64,000 bases of DNA, taken from contig JANSXP010000003.1 of the NCBI GenBank assembly GCA_024742875.1, positions 169,864 to 233,863 on the forward strand, read 5' to 3'. The stretch is from Planctomycetaceae bacterium (GTDB taxonomy: Bacteria; Planctomycetota; Planctomycetia; Planctomycetales; Planctomycetaceae). The position numbers were made by a program, and so were the translations under genes. The notes below the pieces were generated by a model that worked only from the letters and a program-made list of their open reading frames with translations, did not search any database and was not told where the DNA came from. Of this stretch, positions 26,606 to 34,209 are shown piece after piece; within the stretch, counting starts at the first letter, position 1, and every line of letters starts with the position of its first letter.

Positions 26606-28051
26606 ATGGCATGTCGATTCCACCTGGCGATCGCTGCGCTGCTGTGTGGCCTGTCTGCCGGTTCTGTCCAGGCACAGCCTCCCAACATCCTGCTGATCGT
26701 GTCGGACGATCAGGGCTACAATGACCTGGGTGTGCTGGGCAACGGCATCATCACACCGGCGCTGGATCAGCTGGCCGCTGAGGGCACGCGACTGACGAAT
26801 TTTTATGTGTCGTGGCCGGCCTGCACGCCGTCGCGCGGCAGTCTGCTGACCGGTCGTTATCCGCAGCGTAACGGCCTGTACGACATGATCCGCAATGAGG
26901 CGCCCGATTACGGCAAAAAGTATACGCCGGAAGAATATGCGGTCACCTTTGAACGCATCGGCGGTATGGATCTTCGAGAAGTGCTGCTGCCCGAGGTGCT
27001 GCAGCCGTCCGGTTATCGCTGCGGCATCTTTGGTAAATGGGATCTGGGAACCCTAAAGCGTTTTCTGCCCACGTCGCGGGGCTTCGACGAGTTCTACGGA
27101 TTTGTCAACACGGGCATCGACTACTACACGCACGAGCGCTATGGCGTGCCCAGCATGGTTCGAAATCTGGATTTCACCACCGCCGACAAAGGCACATACT
27201 GCACCCATCTGTTTGAGCGGGAGGCCCTGGCGTTCCTGCAGGAGAATGCCGGCAAACGGCCCTTTTTTCTGTACGTGCCGTTCAACGCACCACACGGATC
27301 ATCGGCCCTGGAACCGGAAATCCGCTCCACCGTGCAGGCGCCAAAAAAGTATCGCGACATGTATCCACCAGTGGATCCCGAATTCCGCACCGTCGAAAAA
27401 TACCGCTACGCCTCACCCGCCAAAGTGGTGACGCGCGAGGCGCGACAGCGTGACTATCGCGCGGCGGTCACCTGCATGGACGCATCCATCGGCCGTATGC
27501 TCGATGTGCTGAAGGACAAAAACATCCTCGATAATACGATTGTCATATTCCTGTCCGACAACGGCGGCAGCGGGGGAGCGGACAACACACCATTGAAAGG
27601 TCGCAAGTCACAGATGTGGGAAGGCGGCATACGTGTTTTGTGTCTGGTACGCTGGCCGGGCGGCGGTGTGCCGGCAGACCGCGTCAACGACGAATTTCTC
27701 ACCAGCCTCGAGATTCTGCCCAGTCTGGCGGCTGCCACCGAAAGCCCGCTGCCGGATGTGATTTTGGATGGCTTCGACTGGTGGGACGTGATTCGCGGAA
27801 CGACAAATTCGCCACGCAGCGAGATGTTCTGGCAACGCAAAGATCTGATCGCTGCCCGCGTCAACAACTGGAAGTGGGTTGATATGGGGGGCAAAGCGGG
27901 CGGACTGTTCGACCTGAACACCGACATCGGTGAGACGCGTGACCTGTCCACAACGCGGCCCGACGTGCTGCAGATGGTCAAAGCCCGCTACGCCCGCTGG
28001 AAGGCAGGGATGGAAGCCGCCGCACCGCGTGGGCCGTTTCGCGACTTTTAG
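26606..28051 (+). CDS. Secreted sulfatase (CTPSR)
   Basis: A 481-residue type I sulfatase with signal peptide (MACRFHLAIAALLCGLSAGSVQA... ends near residue 23), metal-binding PPNILLIVSDDQGYND and active-site CTPSR at residues 73-77, with IFGKWDLGTLKR (Asp in place of the usual His) and IFLSDNGGSGG completing the fold. The His-to-Asp change in the GKWH motif is worth noting, because that His usually contacts the sulfate. It closely follows the DUF6807 gene and converges with the DUF1592 gene, with a small hairpin between the two stops. Confidence 0.92.
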   Translation: MACRFHLAIAALLCGLSAGSVQAQPPNILLIVSDDQGYNDLGVLGNGIITPALDQLAAEGTRLTNFYVSWPACTPSRGSLLTGRYPQRNGLYDMIRNEAPDYGKKYTPEEYAVTFERIGGMDLREVLLPEVLQPSGYRCGIFGKWDLGTLKRFLPTSRGFDEFYGFVNTGIDYYTHERYGVPSMVRNLDFTTADKGTYCTHLFEREALAFLQENAGKRPFFLYVPFNAPHGSSALEPEIRSTVQAPKKYRDMYPPVDPEFRTVEKYRYASPAKVVTREARQRDYRAAVTCMDASIGRMLDVLKDKNILDNTIVIFLSDNGGSGGADNTPLKGRKSQMWEGGIRVLCLVRWPGGGVPADRVNDEFLTSLEILPSLAAATESPLPDVILDGFDWWDVIRGTTNSPRSEMFWQRKDLIAARVNNWKWVDMGGKAGGLFDLNTDIGETRDLSTTRPDVLQMVKARYARWKAGMEAAAPRGPFRDF

Positions 28052-28053
28052 GG

Positions 28054-28072
28054 CAGGGCTCGCTTTGCCCTG
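28054..28072. terminator. Small hairpin between convergent genes
   Basis: CAGGGC-TCGCTTT-GCCCTG sits between the sulfatase stop (28051) and the DUF1592 stop (28086). It lacks a clear U-run; it could act on either strand. Confidence 0.35.
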
Positions 28073-28085
28073 TTCGTACCCGCAA

Positions 28086-30536
28086 TCAGTTGGTCTGAAA
28101 CGCTTCGGACAGGACGATCCGTCGTATCAAGTCGCGGAGCCCGCCACCGGTTGCCCGCTGATCGTTCAGGATGGCATCCAGAGCCGGGCGATCGCCAATC
28201 TCCAGCTGTCGCCCCAGCGCGCAAGTCATCAATTTTTCTGCCAGGCATCGCTGAAAGTCGCCCTGCCGACCGGCCAGCAGCTGCCGAAACTCGGCCACCG
28301 ACGCAAACCGCTGATCCTCAGACAGCATCCCCGAAGGATCGACGGGCTGCCCGGGGCCGTACGTCTCACGCCAGCCTCCAATGGCGTCAAAGTTCTCCAG
28401 AGCAAACCCAGGAGGATCAATTTTGCGATGACAGCTTGCGCAGCTGGCAACTTCTCGATGTTTGACCAGTTGCTCGCGAATCGTCTTCGCTCCGCGAATA
28501 TCGGGCTCAATGGCGGGCACATCAGGCGGAGGAGGAGGAGGCGTGTATCCCAGCAGTTTTTCCAGCACATACACACCACGAACAACGGGCGATGTGTCGA
28601 CGCCATTGGCCGATGCGGTCAAAAACGCGCCCTGACCGAGCAGCCCGCCGCGTCGATTGTCGGCAAACGTCACCTGCTGCAGCGTGTTGCCGGTCACACC
28701 GGAAACTCCATAGTGCTCCGCCAGCTCGCGATTTAGGAACGAGTAATTGGCCGTCAGAAATTCGGCCGGCGGCAAATTGGCATCCAGCACATGCCGAAAG
28801 AAGGTCTCGACTTCTTCACGCATCGCCGTCTGCAGATTGTCACGATAGTAGGCCAGAAAATCGGCCGCGGGCGGCATCGTGCCGATGTTGTCCAGATCGA
28901 GCCAGCGACGCACAAAGTGGGTGACGAACCGATCCGATCTTCGGTCTGTCAGCAGGCGATCCACTTCCGCCGGCAGCTGAGACTTCAGTCGGCCAGCAGC
29001 CGCAAGCGTGAGCAGACGATCGTCCGGAGGCGACGACCACAAAAAGTACGACAGTCTCGAGGCCAGGGCAAAATCGCTCAGTTCTCCTTCCCCAAGGTTC
29101 AGGTACAAAAATCCGGGAGAACACAGGATGGCCTGAAAACCAAGCTGCAGCGCATCGAGAGGCCGCACGCCCTCCTGCAGTTTGGCCTGCACGAGCCGCT
29201 TAATGGGAGCCAGCTCTGCGGCCAGTGGAGGCCGGCGAAAGGCGGCCGTCGCAAACGCGTCCAGGCGTTCGGCCACCGTCTCAGTTGTCAGCTGATTTTC
29301 CTGCAGCCCTCCGTACAGCGCGCGATGACCGACGGGGGGCCAGGTCTGGGGGTGCGGTCCGGTCACACGGATTTCCCAGATCTGCAGCCGGGGCCCCTGA
29401 TAGGCGCTCAGTATGCCGTTAGCACGCTTCTTTTTGTCCGGCAAATCGATGTACGGTGCGAACTCGGGCCTGTCAGCCGCATGTGTGGCCAGCAGGCGGA
29501 CCAGTCGCTTGGAAGCGATCGGCCCATTGCGAAACCGAATCTCAGGCTCATAGCCCACCTGCAGATCGACGTCCCACTGCAGCCATTGCGGCTGATCACT
29601 GGTCAGTTCGGCACGGGCGAGAGACACCATGCGGGACACACTGCCGGAACTGATCACGCTGCCACGTCGATCCACGGCTGCCAGTTCGAGCACCAGCGGA
29701 TCACCGCTGCGAAAGTCGTCCACCGCTTTTGCGTAGTTGTGAAAGCGGCCGGCCGCGGCCGCTTTCACACGCACCGTGTAACGACCACTGACGGGCACGC
29801 CGCCCGCCTGAAACAATGGCAGAAAACCCAGGTGCCCGCCGCGATAATGTCGCCCCTGCAGTTCGGTGTAGGGCGTGGTGGGCACATACCGAAAGCGCCC
29901 CGTGTGAAACAGCTTCGGCAGTTTTTTGGCCATTTGCCCTTCAAAATAAAAGGGCGATTTCTGCTCCCATGTTTGAGTCTCGGGCAAAGGTCCAAACTGA
30001 GTCGCACGACGAATCGCACTTTCTGCCGCCTGGAAATAATGCCCCAGCAGCATGCCCGAAGTCACCAGCGCCGCTCCATTGGTATCGAAACCATCAACGG
30101 TTACATCCTGAGGAAAGCGTTCTGCCGGATTCCACACCGAGACGTCCAGCCCCAGCAGATCACCAATGCTCTGACGATACTCCCAGGCGTTCAGCCGTCG
30201 CAGGACACTGTGTCGCCCGGTTTGCTGCAGCGTCTGCTGGGCGGTGGCGATCCGTTCTGTCAGGACATCGATCACGCGCTGTCGCTGTACGGCGGCAGGC
30301 TGAGGCTCATCGGCCGGCGGCATAGCTTGCAGATTCAGCTGATCCACAATGTCCTGCCACTGCTGCAGTTCCTCCGTGTTGCGAATTTCACTCAGCGTAT
30401 CAAATCGACGATCCGCCTCCTGCTGCATGGCGCCGTGACAGCGCAGACAGTGCTGCTGCAGAAACCGGGTCGCGTCGTCATCAGGAATGTTAGCACAGGC
30501 CGCGACCAGCAGCAGACAGCCAGCAATGCCGTTCAT
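28086..30536 (-). CDS. DUF1592-type multidomain protein with cytochrome c motif
   Basis: An 816-residue exported protein, shorter than the copy at 15366-18743. A signal or lipoprotein-like N-terminus (MNGIAGCLLLVAACANIP) leads to the haem motif CLRCH (Cys30, Cys33, His34). The DUF1587/1595/1592/1588/1585 order is visible: RRLNAWEYRQSIGDLLGLD near residue 120, YFLWSSPPDDRLLTLAAAG, a second Cys motif ASCASCHRKIDPPGFALENF, and the C-terminal LIRRIVLSEAFQTN. A PPPPPPD loop follows the helical domain. The gene starts six bases after the DUF1552 stop, so the pair is co-transcribed, with DUF1552 first. Confidence 0.88.
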   Translation of the reverse strand: MNGIAGCLLLVAACANIPDDDATRFLQQHCLRCHGAMQQEADRRFDTLSEIRNTEELQQWQDIVDQLNLQAMPPADEPQPAAVQRQRVIDVLTERIATAQQTLQQTGRHSVLRRLNAWEYRQSIGDLLGLDVSVWNPAERFPQDVTVDGFDTNGAALVTSGMLLGHYFQAAESAIRRATQFGPLPETQTWEQKSPFYFEGQMAKKLPKLFHTGRFRYVPTTPYTELQGRHYRGGHLGFLPLFQAGGVPVSGRYTVRVKAAAAGRFHNYAKAVDDFRSGDPLVLELAAVDRRGSVISSGSVSRMVSLARAELTSDQPQWLQWDVDLQVGYEPEIRFRNGPIASKRLVRLLATHAADRPEFAPYIDLPDKKKRANGILSAYQGPRLQIWEIRVTGPHPQTWPPVGHRALYGGLQENQLTTETVAERLDAFATAAFRRPPLAAELAPIKRLVQAKLQEGVRPLDALQLGFQAILCSPGFLYLNLGEGELSDFALASRLSYFLWSSPPDDRLLTLAAAGRLKSQLPAEVDRLLTDRRSDRFVTHFVRRWLDLDNIGTMPPAADFLAYYRDNLQTAMREEVETFFRHVLDANLPPAEFLTANYSFLNRELAEHYGVSGVTGNTLQQVTFADNRRGGLLGQGAFLTASANGVDTSPVVRGVYVLEKLLGYTPPPPPPDVPAIEPDIRGAKTIREQLVKHREVASCASCHRKIDPPGFALENFDAIGGWRETYGPGQPVDPSGMLSEDQRFASVAEFRQLLAGRQGDFQRCLAEKLMTCALGRQLEIGDRPALDAILNDQRATGGGLRDLIRRIVLSEAFQTN

Positions 30537-30542
30537 CGCGCG

Positions 30543-31823
30543 TTATCCAATGTTCATGGGAGAAAACGTGCCCGTGCTGCGACCAAACCGATCGCGCTGA
30601 CAGCCGAACCACTGCAGGACCGACAGCCACAGATTGGCCAGCGGCACCCGCTGGTGGGAAGCCGCCGGACACACAAGGTGTCCCTGATGGTCCAGTCCGC
30701 CGCCGGCCAGCAGGACGGGCAGATTACGATTGCTGTGGACAGACGCATCGCTCATGCCGCTGCCAAACACAATCAGCGTGTCATCAAAGATTTCTGCGTC
30801 TTTCAAACGCGAGATAAAGCGACTCAGCTTCTCAGTCAAAAAAGCTTCCACAATCTGCAGCTGCCCGATCCGATCGTCTGACTTGCCGTGATGAGACAAC
30901 TGGTGATAGCTGCCCAGATCCAGCTCGGACGTGCGAAAACCAAGTCCCGTTTCCAGCGTGGCAACACGTGTGGAATCCGTCTGCAGGGCCAGCGCCATCA
31001 GGTCATAGAACAGAGCCAGCTCGTCAATGTGCTGACGCTCCTGACTGGCGATGGGCTTCATGGGCGATTTCGGCTTCGGACGGTCCAGCCACTCGGCAGA
31101 CATCTGCAGGCGACGCTCCACATCCCGCACGGACGTGAGGTACTGGTCCAGTTTGTTGCGATCTGCCGCATTGAGCGTTTGCTCCAGAGCAGCGGCCGAC
31201 TCCCGCAGCGCGTCCAGCACACTGCCGCGATGCTCCAGTCGAATTCGCTCCGTCTGACGTTCTGCCGCGGAAGACTGAACAAACAAAGCCCGAAAAACGG
31301 CCGCCGGGTCATTCACCGGGGGGACGTGATTGCCGGCCCGCGTCCAGCACATATCCGTGCCCGAATGCACGCCCATGTTGATGACCGGAAACCGTGTCGC
31401 TGTGCCCGCATGTTCGGCGGCCACCTGATCCAGCGAGACATTCTTTTCGGGAAATCCGGCAGCCTCTTCTTTCTTAATACTGTTCAAGAACCCCTGAACG
31501 CCCCGATGGCCTCCGTTGAGACCATGGTCCAGATGAGAGAAGACCGTCAGGTTCCGGCGATGAGGGTCGAGTGGTCGGAGAGTGGACGTGGTCTGATAGT
31601 CTTTGCCGGCCGTTGTGGGAAAAAAGTGGCCCGGATAAAAGCCCAGGTGGTTGCCCACACACACCAGACGGCGTGGGGTTGAGTCTGCCAACCGCGGTCC
31701 GATGGTGCCACCACCGCATGCTCGACGTTCAGCGCTGACAAGTGCCGGCAGCGTCAAAGCGATGCCGGTTCCCTGAAGCATCTGGCGACGACTGACGCGT
31801 ATCTGGTCGTTTCTCATCAGCAA
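30543..31823 (-). CDS. DUF1552 protein, Tat-exported
   Basis: A 426-residue DUF1552 protein. The N-terminal VSRRQMLQGTGIALTLPALV is a twin-arginine signal. Family features include RLVCVGNHLGFYPGHFFP near residue 52 and IVFGSGMSDASVHSNRNLPV in the C-terminal half. It precedes its DUF1592 partner by six bases, whereas in the pair at 13954-18743 the DUF1592 gene comes first. Function is not established for the family. Confidence 0.86.
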   Translation of the reverse strand: MLMRNDQIRVSRRQMLQGTGIALTLPALVSAERRACGGGTIGPRLADSTPRRLVCVGNHLGFYPGHFFPTTAGKDYQTTSTLRPLDPHRRNLTVFSHLDHGLNGGHRGVQGFLNSIKKEEAAGFPEKNVSLDQVAAEHAGTATRFPVINMGVHSGTDMCWTRAGNHVPPVNDPAAVFRALFVQSSAAERQTERIRLEHRGSVLDALRESAAALEQTLNAADRNKLDQYLTSVRDVERRLQMSAEWLDRPKPKSPMKPIASQERQHIDELALFYDLMALALQTDSTRVATLETGLGFRTSELDLGSYHQLSHHGKSDDRIGQLQIVEAFLTEKLSRFISRLKDAEIFDDTLIVFGSGMSDASVHSNRNLPVLLAGGGLDHQGHLVCPAASHQRVPLANLWLSVLQWFGCQRDRFGRSTGTFSPMNIG

Positions 31824-31961
31824 ATGACCTCACTCAGGCTGTGTTGGCGCACGATCATCAGTCGGCGTGAAACCGTCTTTGATGTCATAGTGGACTGTAA
31901 AGACCACGAAAACACAACACCGCAACCGCCACGACACCGCCAGGCGGCAGCCACAACACCC

Positions 31962-33413
31962 CTAGTGACTGATCAGCAATGTGGGCGGCGCACCAGCTGT
32001 TCCGCTGCTGCTGATGAATCCATGGACCAGCCCGCCTGGCTGGTTTTCCACGGTGTCGCGGACCACGATCAGGGTGACGCTTTGATTGGTGTCCGCATTC
32101 AAAAACGCGGTCAAAGCTTCGCCCCGAACTGCGAACAGGCCGTGCTGCACACCTCGAGGCACGACAAACTGCCCCAGTTTGATGGTCTGGCGAGGGTCAA
32201 GTTCCGCGGCCTTCTGCCCGTTGGCGGGCGCTGACTCCCAGACGAGTCCTTCCGCCGACCAGTCATCGGCCCCCTCATCGCTCAGACCATAAACAGAAAA
32301 CTGACAGTCTCCCACAGCGCTGGCGTACCCCAACCCACTTGGTTGCAGGGTCAGCACAAAGGCGGCCGACGTGATGGGTGTCGGCGATGGTGGCACAGAG
32401 GTCAGGTCAAATCGGAAATAGCCTTTGCGAGCGAACTGCTCATAACCGGCATACGGGTTTTTAATCAACACGAGATCCGGGTGACTGTTGCGAGTCACGG
32501 CTTCCTGCCGCCCACGACTGACCGAACAGTCACCCCCGCTGCCATCTGAAGTGGTGATTCGATGCGTCTGCTCGCCTGGCGGTCGGCGGCCGTCAAACAA
32601 CTGCGTCTCTGCGGCCGACTTCGACGCAACGCCCAGCTGATCCTGCGAGGCGAAGACGCGCTGCTCAGATCGCAGTCTGACGGATTTTTCTGAGACCGGA
32701 TGCTGCACTTCCACTTCGCCCTCCTGCACTTCAATGGCCGAACCGCCGGACGCCGGGTCAACAGTCACGGCGAAGGCCGTGCCATAATCAATGGCCACGG
32801 CGGTGGGTGTGTGCAGAGTAAATCCGTGTGCCGATTCGGGGACCTGCAGCAGGGCCGTGCCAGACAACAGCCGTCCGGACAGCCGTGATTCGATCTGCAG
32901 TTCGGCAGGCGCTTCCAGTGTGACTTCCGCGCCGGAGCGAAACCGCAGCACGACCAGGCCCCGATCAATTTTCAATCGCCCTTTGCCAAGCACGGATCCC
33001 ACGGCCGTGGGCAGTGAACTGTCGCCCCACCTGGCGTCCGAAGTTTCCACAATTTCCGCCAGCGTTTCGGCAGCCCCGGATCCGGGCTGGGCGGCCCACC
33101 AGATCATCAGCAAACAAACAACCGCCGCAATGCTCACTACGATTGTGGACTGACGGCTTGGCGATATCGTGCGATCCGGTGACACCTGCGTCCCCTGCGC
33201 CAACAAAGCAGATGGCGCTAACAACGGGCGGTCCAGTTGCCGTCGATCGAGTTGCAGGTGTGCATGCTGCTGTCTCAAATCCAGATACAGCTGGCGGGCT
33301 TCGGAATCGTGGAGCAGGAGTTGCTGCAGCTGCAGAAACTCGTCTTCTGACAGCCGCGCATCCAGCTGCCGTTCCACCCATTCGGCCAGTTGCTGCTGCT
33401 GTTTGGCGTTCAT
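31962..33413 (-). CDS. FecR-domain membrane protein with C-terminal DNRLRE-like domain
   Basis: A 483-residue protein starting at the ATG at 33413, which overlaps the sigma stop (ATGA, 33410-33413). Residues 1-85 are cytosolic and helical, as in anti-sigma factors (WVERQLDARLSEDEFLQLQQ). A membrane helix (TIVVSIAAVVCLLMIWWAA) follows near 90-108, then a FecR domain (SVLGKGRLKIDRGLVVLRFR, TPTAVAIDYGTAFAV, residues 120-235). The last 190 residues resemble DNRLRE/CBM96-type modules found on polysaccharide-binding proteins (YFRFDLTSVPPSPTPITSAA, ending GGLVHGFISSSGTAGAPPTL). It probably senses an outside polysaccharide and controls its partner sigma factor. Confidence 0.8.
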   Translation of the reverse strand: MNAKQQQQLAEWVERQLDARLSEDEFLQLQQLLLHDSEARQLYLDLRQQHAHLQLDRRQLDRPLLAPSALLAQGTQVSPDRTISPSRQSTIVVSIAAVVCLLMIWWAAQPGSGAAETLAEIVETSDARWGDSSLPTAVGSVLGKGRLKIDRGLVVLRFRSGAEVTLEAPAELQIESRLSGRLLSGTALLQVPESAHGFTLHTPTAVAIDYGTAFAVTVDPASGGSAIEVQEGEVEVQHPVSEKSVRLRSEQRVFASQDQLGVASKSAAETQLFDGRRPPGEQTHRITTSDGSGGDCSVSRGRQEAVTRNSHPDLVLIKNPYAGYEQFARKGYFRFDLTSVPPSPTPITSAAFVLTLQPSGLGYASAVGDCQFSVYGLSDEGADDWSAEGLVWESAPANGQKAAELDPRQTIKLGQFVVPRGVQHGLFAVRGEALTAFLNADTNQSVTLIVVRDTVENQPGGLVHGFISSSGTAGAPPTLLISH

Positions 33414-33982
33414 GAAGTCACCCCCGGAGAACTGGAAGACTGCGCGTCCCCCACACACTGTCGCAACGTCAATCGAATGCGACTAAGCACCCGATAGGTG
33501 GCCGACACTGTACGTTCGATCTGACTGGCCACATCCTCCACCAGCAGTTCCTGGGCATAACGCAGCGAAAGAATCCGCCGGTGCTCAGCCGACAAACGTG
33601 CCACGCAGTCTGTCAGCTGCGACATCCGCTGTTCACGCACATCAGGCTGCCGCTCAAATGCCTCCGCCAGCTGCGCGAGGCATTCGTCAGAAAACACGAG
33701 CCGCCTGTTTTCCTTCGACCGTTTGCGATGAAACTGCTGAATGCGAAAAAAGGCGGCCTGCCGTGCCCAGGCTCCAAAACTGGTTCCCAGCGTAAACTGA
33801 TCGAACGACCGCCACAGCCAGATCTTGGTCTCCTGCAGAATGTCGTCCGCATCAGCCGTGGACACAAAAGTCAGCACATAAGCTGCCAGCTGCCGCTCGT
33901 GCGCGGCCAGCAGCTGAATAAACTGATCGGCACGATCGTCGGCTGGAAGGCTGTCGCCCGCACGTTCATTCGGCGAATCCAT
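33410..33982 (-). CDS. ECF sigma factor coupled to the FecR protein
   Basis: A 190-residue ECF-type sigma factor of the planctomycete/verrucomicrobial group. Region 2 is AYVLTFVSTADADDILQETK with FGAWARQAAFFRIQQFHRKR; region 4 is LSAEHRRILSLRYAQELLVE with the recognition helix-turn-helix DVASQIERTVSATYRVLSRI. The ATG at 33982 (MDSPNERAG) is preferred to one five codons upstream. It overlaps the FecR partner by four bases. Confidence 0.9.
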   Translation of the reverse strand: MDSPNERAGDSLPADDRADQFIQLLAAHERQLAAYVLTFVSTADADDILQETKIWLWRSFDQFTLGTSFGAWARQAAFFRIQQFHRKRSKENRRLVFSDECLAQLAEAFERQPDVREQRMSQLTDCVARLSAEHRRILSLRYAQELLVEDVASQIERTVSATYRVLSRIRLTLRQCVGDAQSSSSPGVTS

Positions 33983-34209
33983 TTTTGCCTCTCTCAAAGT
34001 CTGACTGCACGGCGGCAGAGCATTCGCAGGTCATCAGGCAGGAACAGCGCAGTCGTAAGCCCACTTCTGCAGAGTCGGGCCACAGGAATTTTGGACACCG
34101 CTGCTGCGGGATCTCGTCATTATTCTCAAAAAGTCGTCAGATGAGCGTCCAATTCGATCGGCGAGTGACGCTTCATGACAAATCCCGTGTTCCGCCTGCG
34201 AGACTGCCG

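Noticed and set aside
28791..30881. Long rightward open frame (696 codons) opposite the DUF1592 gene
   Set aside because: Same shadow pattern; no domain or signal peptide, and the opposite strand is a well-supported DUF1592 gene.
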